Shown here: positions 1 to 8,810 of the stretch, in pieces
Layout: each line of letters starts with the position of its first letter
Numbering within the stretch: the first letter of the stretch is position 1
DNA from: PFL35 sp041550515
GTDB lineage: Archaea > Thermoplasmatota > E2 > DHVEG-1
DNA: 39,151 nucleotides
Reading direction: 5' to 3'
Assembly (NCBI GenBank): GCA_041550515.1
Contig: JBFEOQ010000010.1
Location: 1-39,151 of the forward strand
The notes under the pieces: model-generated
What the model was told of the DNA's origin: nothing
Seen by the model: only the letters and a program-made list of their open reading frames with translations
Databases searched by the model: none
Program-made: the position numbers and the translations under genes

Positions 1-1320
1 ATAAAAAAATGGACCGTATCAATAAAAAAAGATCTTATTTATATCATTTTAACAAGTGTTTTAGTTTTCTCTTATTGGGCTTTTATCGCAACACCTGTGT
101 ATTATAATTTCATGAACCTTGGACTCCCGATAGTAAACTATAAAATAGCATCAATTTATGTGATAATTTTATTTTACATTTTATTCTTTTTTTCATTATG
201 CTTAGCAATTTTAATAAGACGATTCAATATTTTTATTAAAAAATCAATTTTTAATTCAAAAAATATGGTTATAAAATTTTTAATTTTACTATCCTTAAAA
301 CTAAATCCATTTATTAAAAAAGAAGAACCGTCCTATAGATCACGAGTTAAGCTATTTTCTATAATTATGATAATATTTTTAATAACTATGACTATTTTTT
401 TATTTAACAAGATTCCTTGGACAAATTTTCCTTTTACTTTTAACTCAATGATATTGTCATTACCATTATTAGTTGTCTTTGCGTTTGTAGCAATTGGATT
501 TAGATATTCAGCATATATAAAAAATGGTTTTTTTATACGCGGTTGGATTATTGCCATACTCATCTCTTTTACATATGGTATTATAACAAACAGCAAAGCT
601 ATGTTACCAGACAGACACTTTGAATATTTAATGTATCCAATAGCTATTATAGTTATTTATGGTATAGGAACTATTTTTTCAGATCCATATCATGATAAAT
701 TACTTTCAAAATTCGCAGATAAAACAATTTTATTTGTTAAAAGTCATAGAAAAAAAATAAAAATTACATATAAACGTCGATTGGTTCATCTTATTTTTAT
801 ATTATTTTTTGTTATATCCTTAGCAGGATCAGTCTATCCATCATTTAAAGAATTAAAAGCATCAGAAGAAGGTATAACAAATGAAGATGTAGCTGTTATC
901 ACATGGATAGCTGAAAACCTAGATAAAAATACTAGTATGATCTGTTCAGATCATCGTCTAGCAAGAATAGCAGAATCTGAAGGATATAGTACAACTAAAG
1001 ATGAAACAATAAAAATTTGGTCTGCTGAAAATCTAACAGATTACTTAGATGAACTAATGGGAATTAATAGAAACCATACTAAAATCACACATATATTAAT
1101 TGATGATATAATGAAAAACGAAGTTGTACATATTGGTTACGGAAAAATTAGTTATATGACTAACGATACATGGACAGCAGCTTATGATAAGTTTTCAAAA
1201 CAACCTTTTGAATTAATATATAGGAATGAAACTATCCAAAAAGATTTAATTACTGAAGAACCAGTACACTGGGTAGAAATATACAAAGTTAATTGGACAT
1301 ATATAGATTCAATAACATAA
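1..1320 (+). CDS. Polytopic membrane glycosyltransferase-like protein, 5' end cut by window edge
   Basis: The reading frame is open from base 1, with no stop before the GTG at 97, so the gene continues off the left edge and only its C-terminal 439 codons are visible. About seven hydrophobic segments are followed, after roughly codon 280, by a soluble tail of about 155 residues with no further membrane span. Segments near DRHFEYLMYPIAIIVIYG and ITWIAENLDKNTSMICSDHR resemble the C-terminal part of archaeal GT-C membrane glycosyltransferases (PMT/ArnT-like), which use lipid-linked sugars and have an extracytoplasmic C-terminal domain. The catalytic first loop would lie off the edge, so the family call is an inference. 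Neighbours (GT4 enzyme, flippase-like protein) fit surface glycosylation. The next gene converges on it, 38 bp away. Confidence 0.55.
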   Translation: MKKWTVSIKKDLIYIILTSVLVFSYWAFIATPVYYNFMNLGLPIVNYKIASIYVIILFYILFFFSLCLAILIRRFNIFIKKSIFNSKNMVIKFLILLSLKLNPFIKKEEPSYRSRVKLFSIIMIIFLITMTIFLFNKIPWTNFPFTFNSMILSLPLLVVFAFVAIGFRYSAYIKNGFFIRGWIIAILISFTYGIITNSKAMLPDRHFEYLMYPIAIIVIYGIGTIFSDPYHDKLLSKFADKTILFVKSHRKKIKITYKRRLVHLIFILFFVISLAGSVYPSFKELKASEEGITNEDVAVITWIAENLDKNTSMICSDHRLARIAESEGYSTTKDETIKIWSAENLTDYLDELMGINRNHTKITHILIDDIMKNEVVHIGYGKISYMTNDTWTAAYDKFSKQPFELIYRNETIQKDLITEEPVHWVEIYKVNWTYIDSIT

Positions 1321-1358
1321 TAAACTAAACGAAATACAAAAAAATCTAATAATTCATC

Positions 1359-2537
1359 TTATAATTTACTATTATGTATATTTATAACTTTCTGAAATGT
1401 ATTTTCAAACTCACATGTCACAGAATCCATAGAATGTTTTTTAATTAATTTTAAACTATTAGCACCCATAGTTTTTTTAAGTTCTTCATCTGAAAGAATT
1501 TTAATTATATTCTCTGCCATTTGTTCACTATTTTTTGGTTCAAATAAAAAACCATTATTCATACTTGCAAGTTCCGGAAGTGCACCATTGTTAACAACTA
1601 CAACAGGTAAACCAGAAGCTATAGCCTCCATTGTTACAATGCTTTGCAACTCTGATTCAGATGGTATAGCAAAAACATCAGCAATATTATAAATATTTGG
1701 ATAATCCTTCCAATCAAGAAAATCAGTAAAAGTTGTATGATCTTTTATATGCAGCTCTTGAGTTAGATTTATAAGTTTGTTTTTATACTCTCCACCTGAT
1801 CCAACAAGAAGAAAATGAGCATCAATTTTCTTAAGAACATATGGAATAGATTTGATTAAAACATCAAGATTTTTTTCTTCATTAATTCTACCTGTGAATA
1901 ATACAATATTTTTATCTGGTAAATTAAATCTTTCTCTGAGATATTCACCATTATTGTTAGGATTAAAAACCTCTGTTTCCAAACCATTTGAGATTGGAGT
2001 AATTTTTGTTCTTAATCCTCTTTTAATAAACATATTTGCTCCAGTCTTTGTTGGTATTGTCGCCCAGTCTACGAGGTTAAAAAAATATACTAGATATTTC
2101 CAAGTATATTTTTTTATGGCATCATAAAATTTAAAATTAAAAAATGGTGTTAACATATTTTGTGGTAAAACATGTATAGATCCAATAACTGGTATTTTAT
2201 ATCTCCTAGCCCATAACAAAGCACTTATAGATATGGGGTAGGGTGAACATACATTTATTATGTCTGGTTTTAATTTTTTTATGATTTTTCCTACGTCAAA
2301 AAAAGGGAATGGAGAAAAATAATATCTACTATTCATATAATATAATAGTTTTATACTCCTTGTTCTATATATTGTTGTTCCATTTTCACTTTCAATTTTT
2401 TTTCTAAAAGAAAAACCTGGTGCAATTATGTTGACCTCATGACCTTGTTTTTTTAAATTTTTAGCAAGATTATATTGAGCTATGGCACCCCCATCAATAT
2501 TTGGATAATACGACTCTGTTGCTAATAATATTTTCAT
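1359..2537 (-). CDS. GT4-family glycosyltransferase (GT-B fold)
   Basis: A 392-residue protein with the two-domain layout of GT4 retaining glycosyltransferases. The N-terminus MKILLATESYYPNIDGGA is the first Rossmann strand and glycine loop. A central segment around NIVLFTGRINEEKNLDVL is the usual start of the nucleotide-sugar domain, and PSESELQSIVTMEAIASG carries the E-x7-E motif that contacts the donor. It would transfer a sugar from a nucleotide donor on the cytoplasmic face of the membrane; donor and acceptor cannot be read from the sequence. I chose the ATG at 2537 because the family starts with MKIL; an in-frame GTG at 2546 would add three residues. No clear ribosome-binding site is seen. 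It lies between the membrane glycosyltransferase and a radical SAM gene on the same strand. Confidence 0.85.
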   Translation of the reverse strand: MKILLATESYYPNIDGGAIAQYNLAKNLKKQGHEVNIIAPGFSFRKKIESENGTTIYRTRSIKLLYYMNSRYYFSPFPFFDVGKIIKKLKPDIINVCSPYPISISALLWARRYKIPVIGSIHVLPQNMLTPFFNFKFYDAIKKYTWKYLVYFFNLVDWATIPTKTGANMFIKRGLRTKITPISNGLETEVFNPNNNGEYLRERFNLPDKNIVLFTGRINEEKNLDVLIKSIPYVLKKIDAHFLLVGSGGEYKNKLINLTQELHIKDHTTFTDFLDWKDYPNIYNIADVFAIPSESELQSIVTMEAIASGLPVVVVNNGALPELASMNNGFLFEPKNSEQMAENIIKILSDEELKKTMGANSLKLIKKHSMDSVTCEFENTFQKVINIHNSKL

Positions 2538-2590
2538 AACTATCACAAAACACTTTTTAGTAATTTAATTATCTATTGATAAATGTTTAT

Positions 2591-3541
2591 TTATTTAAAA
2601 ATGTAGGGACTTAATGAAGATATGATTGATATAGGTGAAGCATAAACATCTGTTGCAAAATATTGATACCATCCACAGCCTCTTTCACAGTTTTTCATTT
2701 GAATTCTTGCTTGTTTTGCTTTATCGGTTTTAAGAAATTCCATAAAAGATCCCTCAGTAAAATTATATAATCTTTGACCAATTGTTCTACATGGGTAAAA
2801 AAGACCTCCATCTGAGTCAATTATAACCGATGATGTTGAACAACCATGTGGCTGATTTATATTGTCTAAGAATCCTTTTGGTGTAGTAATAGTATTTTTG
2901 TATTTATTTTTTAGACGAATAATTTCTTTTTTAAATTCTAATGGATCTGGATAATAGTCATCTGTTCCATCAAGATGACATGCAGGCATTACTACAGACC
3001 TTGCATTTACTTCATAGATTCTTTTTATTTTTTCTTCAAGAATAGGCATTGTTTCTCTTGTCACAACAATCTGTATACATATTTCTGGACCATAGCTTTG
3101 AAATTCCTCTAGACGATTAAAAAAATCTAAGTTATCATGTCCCTCATCTATACTTATATGTAAATAATCTATATATTTACTATATTCTAGCATAGGTCTT
3201 TTATCAAGCAAATGACCATTTGTAGTAAAAAATAAAGTAATTGGTTTTTGATAAGCATATTTTAAAATATCACCAAGATCCTTTCGAACTAGTGGATCAC
3301 CACCTTCTAAACTAAGAACTACTATACTTGATTTTGCAATGTTATCTATTACTTTAAAAACATCCTCGGTTTTAAGATCAGACGTTTTTTCCATCCATAC
3401 ATTACAAAATTTACACTTTAAACTACATTTATGAGTGATCTTATATGATGCATAAAAAGGATAGATATATTCCTTAGCTAATTTGTTTGACATAACATAA
3501 TTAAAAGTTTTTATGTACTTTGATAAAGGAAGCCTTTTCAT
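2591..3541 (-). CDS. Radical SAM protein with SPASM-like C-terminal cysteines
   Basis: A 316-residue protein. C39-x3-C43-x2-C46 within KITHKCSLKCKFCNVW is the radical SAM [4Fe-4S] motif, and LSLEGGDPLVRKDL is the GGEP-like SAM-binding segment. The C-terminal third contains further cysteines (HGCSTS, PCRTIG, NCERGCGW) like the auxiliary-cluster region of SPASM/twitch proteins. Such enzymes cleave S-adenosylmethionine to start radical chemistry on peptides, lipids or sugars. The substrate is not evident. It is 53 bp upstream of the GT4 gene on the same strand and divergent from the flippase-like gene, so a role in a surface glycolipid or lipid modification is possible but unproven. It is too short, and has no B12-binding domain, to match the archaeal tetraether (Tes) or GDGT-ring (Grs) enzymes I know of. 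Confidence 0.8.
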   Translation of the reverse strand: MKRLPLSKYIKTFNYVMSNKLAKEYIYPFYASYKITHKCSLKCKFCNVWMEKTSDLKTEDVFKVIDNIAKSSIVVLSLEGGDPLVRKDLGDILKYAYQKPITLFFTTNGHLLDKRPMLEYSKYIDYLHISIDEGHDNLDFFNRLEEFQSYGPEICIQIVVTRETMPILEEKIKRIYEVNARSVVMPACHLDGTDDYYPDPLEFKKEIIRLKNKYKNTITTPKGFLDNINQPHGCSTSSVIIDSDGGLFYPCRTIGQRLYNFTEGSFMEFLKTDKAKQARIQMKNCERGCGWYQYFATDVYASPISIISSLSPYIFK

Positions 3542-3655
3542 ATATTTTCACTAATATTTTTTTTATGGAACAATTTAACACTGATAAGTTTTTTTGTTTA
3601 TAAAAATCTAAAATTATCATAAATAAAATAAATCCTCCGTAGAATAACCATCAAT

Positions 3656-4750
3656 GTGGTTGAAGATAAGAAACAAAAAAAAACACTAAAACTACCAATA
3701 GTAATAAGTATTTTAATTAGTATATTAATTATTACTTTAATTATGTATTTTACTGTTGATGAAAAAACAGTAAATCAACTAAAAAATACTAAAATTAATT
3801 ACATTTTTTTTGTATTAGCTATAATAATAAATGTTCTTTATTGGATTTTATGGGCTATTAGACTAAAAATTCTTGCTAATGCTATTGATAAAAAAGTAAA
3901 TATTGGATTATGGAAATCAACAAAAATAATTATAGCAAATCTATTTCTTGCGGGTATCACTCCCTCTATGGCCGGTGGAGAACCTGTGAGAATTTATCTT
4001 CTAAATAAAGAGGGTATGAGTCTGGGTAGCTCTACAGCAGCAGTAGTTGGAGAACGTTTACTTGATGCAGTTTTCATTTTAATATTAATACCATTTGCTT
4101 TTTTCATCTTTAAAGATAAACCTGTTATAAGTTACATAAATATTGGACTTACAATCGGTATTATTGTTTTCATTGTGTTAATAATCTTATTTTTATATGC
4201 AATTTTTAAACCTGAGAAAACAAAATCTTTTTTAATTTTGATAAGTAAAAAACTAAGTAGATTTTCAAAGAAAAAAGAAAGGCAGAGTAAGGTTATTAGT
4301 TGGATAAGTCATGAAGTTGATAATTTCCATAATAGTATGATGTGTTTTAGTAAACATAAAAGAGCCTTATTCTATTCAAGTATTATCACAGTTATATTCT
4401 GGTTCACAGGATTTATGACTGCCTCAATGTTGTTATTAGGTCTTGGTTTACCACCCTTTTTTATTGAATCATATGCTGCTCAGGTTTTATTAATTGTGAT
4501 TATTATGATGCCTACAACACCAGGAAGCTCTGGTATTGCTGAGGGAAGCATATTTATATTATATGGTGTTATTTTATCTGATCCTATACATTTTACTTTA
4601 ATTGGTGTTTTCACGATATTATATAGATTTATAACATTTCATATGAATATTATTGTTGGAGCAGTTTTTCAATATAGAATTTTTAAAACAGTTGCATCAT
4701 TTTCTATGGATATGATAAAAACCCATGATGATACACTTAAATGCGAGTAA
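3656..4750 (+). CDS. Flippase-like membrane protein of the UPF0104/AglD-C (LPG synthase TM) family
   Basis: A 364-residue integral membrane protein with a basic cytoplasmic N-terminus, a first membrane segment at about residues 12-33 and about seven further segments. The conserved family signatures are visible: LAGITPSMAGGEPVRIYLL near residue 100 and MMPTTPGSSGIAEGS near residue 285. These occur in the lysylphosphatidylglycerol synthase transmembrane domain and the C-terminal part of AglD, which are thought to move lipid-linked sugars or lipids across the membrane. The start is taken as GTG 3656; the ATG overlapping it at 3654 is out of frame, and no strong ribosome-binding site is visible. 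Its neighbours (GT4, radical SAM, membrane glycosyltransferase) support a role in surface glycan or lipid export. Confidence 0.8.
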   Translation: MVEDKKQKKTLKLPIVISILISILIITLIMYFTVDEKTVNQLKNTKINYIFFVLAIIINVLYWILWAIRLKILANAIDKKVNIGLWKSTKIIIANLFLAGITPSMAGGEPVRIYLLNKEGMSLGSSTAAVVGERLLDAVFILILIPFAFFIFKDKPVISYINIGLTIGIIVFIVLIILFLYAIFKPEKTKSFLILISKKLSRFSKKKERQSKVISWISHEVDNFHNSMMCFSKHKRALFYSSIITVIFWFTGFMTASMLLLGLGLPPFFIESYAAQVLLIVIIMMPTTPGSSGIAEGSIFILYGVILSDPIHFTLIGVFTILYRFITFHMNIIVGAVFQYRIFKTVASFSMDMIKTHDDTLKCE

Positions 4751-4796
4751 AAATAGACGTCACATTTAAAAATAGAAATAGTATTCTGGCAAATCT

Positions 4797-4961
4797 ATGA
4801 AAAAAGCAGAAAAATGTATTTCTTGTGGTAAAGGGTTAATTAAACGTGGTTCAACAACATTCAAATGTCCGAATTGTGATGATATTATTGGGCGATGCAA
4901 TAATTGTAGAGAACAAAGTGTAAAATACGCTTGTGTTAAGTGTGGATTTATTGGACCATAA
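4797..4961 (+). CDS. Small four-CxxC zinc protein (HVO_2753-like), upstream of aEF-1beta
   Basis: A 54-residue protein, MKKAEKCISCGKGLIKRG to CVKCGFIGP, with four CxxC pairs (CISC, CPNC, CNNC, CVKC) and no room for anything except two zinc knuckles. This small zinc-finger family is found across Euryarchaeota, typically directly upstream of the aEF-1beta gene, as here, where the stop is 17 bp before the aEF-1beta ATG. The Haloferax homologue HVO_2753 is a two-zinc protein studied genetically; its molecular role is not settled, but the gene order suggests a link to translation. Start is the only in-frame ATG before the first CxxC. Confidence 0.85.
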   Translation: MKKAEKCISCGKGLIKRGSTTFKCPNCDDIIGRCNNCREQSVKYACVKCGFIGP

Positions 4962-4978
4962 TAAAGGGGGAAAACAAT

Positions 4979-5257
4979 ATGGGTGATGTTGTAGGTCTTA
5001 TCCAGATTATGCCTACTGAGGTTTTAGAGGATAATCAATTAAGTAAGATGGTAGAAAAGATAAAAGCAGTTGTAAAACCACCAGCAAAAGTTGGTAATAT
5101 TGAAATTAAAAATATAGCATTTGGTTTAAGAGGAATTAATTTAACAGTGGTTATTCCTGATAGGTCTGGTGTGGGGGGGCTTGACCCAATAGCTGAAGAA
5201 ATTTCAAAAATGGAAAATGTTGAATCTGCAGAAGTAAAAGATGTTGGATTACTCTAA
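4979..5257 (+). CDS. ef1b: Translation elongation factor aEF-1beta
   Basis: A 92-residue protein beginning MGDVVGLIQIMPTEVLED and ending VESAEVKDVGLL. It has the ferredoxin-like EF-1beta guanine-exchange fold known from archaea, including the IKNIAFGLRGINLTVVIPD strand pair. It would exchange GDP for GTP on aEF-1alpha during elongation. The ATG at 4979 is preceded by the purine-rich AAAGGGGG at 4963-4970, a good ribosome-binding site. The frame is open further upstream to a GTG/ATG near 4940, but that part overlaps the zinc-protein gene and is not family sequence. It is probably co-transcribed with the zinc protein. Length matches archaeal homologues. Confidence 0.95.
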   Translation: MGDVVGLIQIMPTEVLEDNQLSKMVEKIKAVVKPPAKVGNIEIKNIAFGLRGINLTVVIPDRSGVGGLDPIAEEISKMENVESAEVKDVGLL

Positions 5258-5288
5258 GAATTGAAAATAAATTTTATTAAGCTAAATT

Positions 5289-5978
5289 TTATGATGCTCT
5301 TCCGGATTTTCTAAGATAATTTGTAAAGTTTTGTGATACTTCAGTTCCAAGGTCTGTTGGATAATAAACAGGATACGCAGAATTGCTAGTATCGCCATCT
5401 ACTAGTTCAGCTAAATACATTTTTTTAATATGCCATTTGACTGTATGGTGATTAAGATTTAGAGCATGTGCTATTTCAAGTAAATGTTTACCAGGATTAT
5501 TTACAAGATATTGCATAATAATCCTTGCGTTTTTGTTTTTAAGTATTGCTTCAGCTATCGCTTCTTTTCTTGCCTCTGCTCCACCTTCAACTAAATAATA
5601 AACTTTTTTACCACCTATATCTCGACTTCTTACAAAGTTAGTTTGTTCTAATTTTCTTAAATGCCATGCTGCATTACTTGGTTTTAAATCGAGTTCTCTT
5701 GCAATTTCTCTAAGGTGAGATCCTGGGTATTCTTCAATATATTCATATAGATTTTTTCTAACATCAGTATTTAAAACATTTTCTGGTGTTACATATTTTA
5801 TGCCGCCAAACATAATAAATGATATTACGAGTGCTATTGCTGCAATTACTATTGCAATTGATATTCCTATGTTATCTAAAGTTGGTGCAAAAGGCTCTGC
5901 TATTGCATTTTCTGCAGTTATTGTTATAAATATTAAAAATAGTGTTAAACTCATAATTAATTTATTGATATGAGGCAT
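5289..5978 (-). CDS. Membrane-anchored transcriptional regulator with two winged-helix domains
   Basis: A 229-residue protein. Residues about 8-27 form a signal-like hydrophobic stretch ending in ENAIAEP, and residues 36-61 form a strong membrane helix. Two winged helix-turn-helix domains of ArsR/MarR type follow: about 71-128 (HLREIARELDLKPSNAAWHL, then the wing GGKKVYYLV) and about 147-200 (HLLEIAHALNLNHHTVKWHI). Tandem wHTH proteins tethered to the membrane are a common archaeal regulator design, suggesting DNA binding from the membrane in response to an outside or membrane signal. The signal and target genes cannot be inferred. The region upstream of the ATG has GGATGGGATGAC as a possible ribosome-binding site. 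It converges with aEF-1beta and is probably monocistronic. Confidence 0.85.
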   Translation of the reverse strand: MPHINKLIMSLTLFLIFITITAENAIAEPFAPTLDNIGISIAIVIAAIALVISFIMFGGIKYVTPENVLNTDVRKNLYEYIEEYPGSHLREIARELDLKPSNAAWHLRKLEQTNFVRSRDIGGKKVYYLVEGGAEARKEAIAEAILKNKNARIIMQYLVNNPGKHLLEIAHALNLNHHTVKWHIKKMYLAELVDGDTSNSAYPVYYPTDLGTEVSQNFTNYLRKSGRAS

Positions 5979-6093
5979 ATGTCATCCCATCCTTTTTGAT
6001 TTTTGAGTGCAATCTGTTAATATTTTCTTTATTTAAAAAGTTTTACCTCAAATTTTCACTAAAAAATTTTAGTTTTTGTAAAAATTAGTTTTT

Positions 6094-7806
6094 TTATTTA
6101 TGAGCTCTGTAGCCAATTATTTTATTATCTTTTTTCTCAAGTCTAACAAAACCAAAACGTTCAAATTGAACAATTTCACCATCAGATATATTTCTAACTG
6201 ATTGTTCTGCATAGCCTTTTACTGTTTCTAAACTATCAGCATTATAGATTTCTTTATTAAACAATTGATGAGGAATAAAGACTTTCATTTCCACAAATTT
6301 ATCAGTTGTCCATTGAATCTTAAGATAATCAGCAATTAGATTTTCACCGGCATACTCTCCATAAACTATATCATTTTTCTTAATTATTTTGATATTATAC
6401 AAATCTTTAAGTCTGAAAAAATCACCAGGTTTTAGTTTATTAATATCAGATCCAGAAATATAAAAGATATCATGAGTTTCAACTAGTCTACTTCCAATAT
6501 TTTTTTCTGAAGGATGAAAACTAATTTCTTTTTGTTTTAATGGAGCATCTTTTACAACTAATTTAACTGGATCTGGAACAAAAAAATATCTCTTAGCAAT
6601 TGGATCTAAAATTTTTCTATTCGCAGATTCAACGAGGCCAAAGTTAGTAATTGATTCCATCTTAGAAATGCCTTGTGAAAATATAAAGTGTTTAATTGCC
6701 TCAGGTAAGATTCCACGTTTTTTAAGACCACGGAGTGTTGGAAGGCGTATATCATCATAATCCAAAACTATACCTTTATCAATTAAAGGTTTAATTTTAC
6801 GTTTTGATACAGGCATACCATTAATACTCAGACGAGCAAATTCCATAAGATGAGGTTTACGTAAACCTAAAAGATCAAGTAATTTATAATAACACTCATC
6901 TCTTAGTTCATATTCTTTTGTTCTAAAAGGGTGAGTAACACCACTGATGCTATCCTCTATTGCACCTGCAAAATCATATGTCGGCCATACTCGGTATTTA
7001 TCACCTTGTATTGGATGAATAGTTTCAAGAATTCTGAAGAGAGTTGGATCACGCATAGCTGTATTAACACAGCACATATCACCTTTCATGCGAAGAATTG
7101 CATTATCTAAATCACCTTTAAGCATCTGATTCCATTTATCTAAATTAGCTTCATAATCACAATCACGACATTTGCATTCTCGACCTTTAAAACGACATTC
7201 TTTTATTTTATCAGATGAACAAATGCAAACATAGGCATCACCTTGTTTAATCAACTGTTCTGCTAGTCTATAATGTTTATCAAGATTACTAGATGTAGTA
7301 TATTCTTCATCCCATTGTAAACCAAGCCATTCTAAATCTTCTTTTTGTGATTCATAAAATTTAATATCAGCATTTTCTGGATTAGTATCATCAAAACGAA
7401 GTATGAATTTTCCTGAATACATTCTTGCATATTCATAATCTACAATACTAGCTTTGGCATGACCAATATGTAAATAACCGTTTGGTTCAGGAGGAAAACG
7501 AGTAACAACCTTCCCTTTTTCTGCATTTGGAAGAGGTGGTAAGGAAAAATCTCTTTCTTTTTTTTCTCTTACTAACAATTCCGGAGCAATTTTTTCTAGT
7601 TCAGAAATTTGTTTCTCAGGTGTAAGTTTATTAACTTCAGAAATAACCTCTTTTACAATAGGTAGTATCTCACGTGGAGAATAACTCTCATTTCTTAATT
7701 CAGCAAAAACTTTACCAATAACTGCTTTTACATCTGCATTACCATTGAATTGAACAGCATTTTGTAAGCCATATTTTTTTGCAGTTTCTCTTATTTTTTT
7801 AGACAT
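6094..7806 (-). CDS. gltX: Glutamyl-tRNA synthetase, archaeal (GluRS/GlnRS-like) type
   Basis: A 570-residue class I aminoacyl-tRNA synthetase. An N-terminal helical region (about 1-80) leads into the catalytic domain with FPPEPNGYLHIGHAK (HIGH at 113-116) and the KMSKS-equivalent VSKRKIKPL near residue 330. A cysteine-rich insert, CICSSDKIKECRFKGRECKC, follows the first half of the Rossmann fold. The C-terminal half is the beta-barrel anticodon-binding domain of archaeal GluRS and eukaryotic GlnRS. It charges tRNA-Glu and, in most archaea, also tRNA-Gln, which is then amidated. The ATG at 7806 has GAGGAG about 15 bases upstream. It is the last gene of the ipk-fni-idsA-gltX set, 20 bp after idsA, an arrangement common in archaea. 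Confidence 0.95.
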   Translation of the reverse strand: MSKKIRETAKKYGLQNAVQFNGNADVKAVIGKVFAELRNESYSPREILPIVKEVISEVNKLTPEKQISELEKIAPELLVREKKERDFSLPPLPNAEKGKVVTRFPPEPNGYLHIGHAKASIVDYEYARMYSGKFILRFDDTNPENADIKFYESQKEDLEWLGLQWDEEYTTSSNLDKHYRLAEQLIKQGDAYVCICSSDKIKECRFKGRECKCRDCDYEANLDKWNQMLKGDLDNAILRMKGDMCCVNTAMRDPTLFRILETIHPIQGDKYRVWPTYDFAGAIEDSISGVTHPFRTKEYELRDECYYKLLDLLGLRKPHLMEFARLSINGMPVSKRKIKPLIDKGIVLDYDDIRLPTLRGLKKRGILPEAIKHFIFSQGISKMESITNFGLVESANRKILDPIAKRYFFVPDPVKLVVKDAPLKQKEISFHPSEKNIGSRLVETHDIFYISGSDINKLKPGDFFRLKDLYNIKIIKKNDIVYGEYAGENLIADYLKIQWTTDKFVEMKVFIPHQLFNKEIYNADSLETVKGYAEQSVRNISDGEIVQFERFGFVRLEKKDNKIIGYRAHK

Positions 7807-7826
7807 TTTTAAAAAAAAATCTCCTC

Positions 7827-8810
7827 TTATTTTTTACGGTTTATTGAATAATCTGCAATACTTATGAGAATTTGTTTTGCATTTGAATCAGGAAAAATAC
7901 TTAAAGCTTGCTTTGCATTATTTGAATAATTTATTGCTTTTTCTTTTGCATAATTAGAAGAACCAGTTTTCTTAAACAAATTATATACATTCTTAACTTG
8001 CTCATCTGTTGCATTGATATTACCAAATATCTTATCCAATATTTTTTTATCTTCTCCTTTTGTATTTTTCAAACAGTGGCAGGCTATTAGTGTTTTTTTA
8101 CCATTTCTTATATCATTTCCAATATCCTTACCAAGAGTTTCAATATTACTACTTACATCGAGATAATCATCCCATATCTGAAAACCTAAACCTAAATTTA
8201 ACCCATACTGGTTTAATGCATTTGATTGTTCACTATTTGCACCACCAAGAATAGCGCCTGCTTCTGCAGCATATTGAAAAAATACCGCTGTTTTTTTACG
8301 TATCATTTCAAGGTATTCTTCCTCAGTTACAAATTTTCTTTGTTCAAATTCCATATCTAATTGTTGTCCCTCTGAAATTTCTCTTATACAATCTATAAGA
8401 CCATATTCAACATTTTTAAAAATTTTAACATCACCAGAGGTTTTATGTATTGATTCAAAAGCTTTAACAAATAGTAAATCTCCTGCTATTATTGCTGTTG
8501 ATTCACCATATTTAATATGTACTGAAGGTATTCCTCGTCTTAATTTTGATTTATCCATAATATCATCATGAACTAGCGTAAAATTATGTGCTAATTCACA
8601 TGCAATTGATAGAGGTATTACTTTTACTACATCGCCATTTACTGCTTCGCAGGATATCATTGCAAGTAATGGTCTTAATCTTTTTCCACCTGCTTGAGGT
8701 AGGTGTCTCATAGCTTTATATAAGGTTTCTGGGGAGCCACCTGATAGAAATTTTTCCATTTGTTTATTGAAAAAATTTGCTCTCTTATTGAGTTCAATTT
8801 TTAAATCCAT
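7827..8810 (-). CDS. idsA: Geranylgeranyl diphosphate synthase (trans-isoprenyl diphosphate synthase)
   Basis: A 327-residue all-helical prenyltransferase. The first aspartate motif is DDIMD at residues 82-86 and the second is DDYLD in FQIWDDYLDVSS; GGKRLRPLLA is the substrate-binding arginine segment. It condenses IPP with allylic diphosphates to make the C20 precursor of archaeal ether lipids. A bulky Phe sits five residues before the first aspartate motif (F77), the position that limits products to C20 in archaeal enzymes. The ATG at 8810 overlaps the end of fni by 10 bases, so translation is probably coupled. An upstream in-frame ATG at 8834 would add eight unlikely residues (MDYCWWTT). 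The enzyme is cytosolic and feeds the UbiA-type enzyme at 32822. Confidence 0.93.
   Translation of the reverse strand: MDLKIELNKRANFFNKQMEKFLSGGSPETLYKAMRHLPQAGGKRLRPLLAMISCEAVNGDVVKVIPLSIACELAHNFTLVHDDIMDKSKLRRGIPSVHIKYGESTAIIAGDLLFVKAFESIHKTSGDVKIFKNVEYGLIDCIREISEGQQLDMEFEQRKFVTEEEYLEMIRKKTAVFFQYAAEAGAILGGANSEQSNALNQYGLNLGLGFQIWDDYLDVSSNIETLGKDIGNDIRNGKKTLIACHCLKNTKGEDKKILDKIFGNINATDEQVKNVYNLFKKTGSSNYAKEKAINYSNNAKQALSIFPDSNAKQILISIADYSINRKK

Noticed and set aside
8060..8254. Plus-strand ORF inside idsA
   Set aside because: Shadow of the well-supported GGPP synthase on the other strand; no ribosome-binding site and no recognisable domain.
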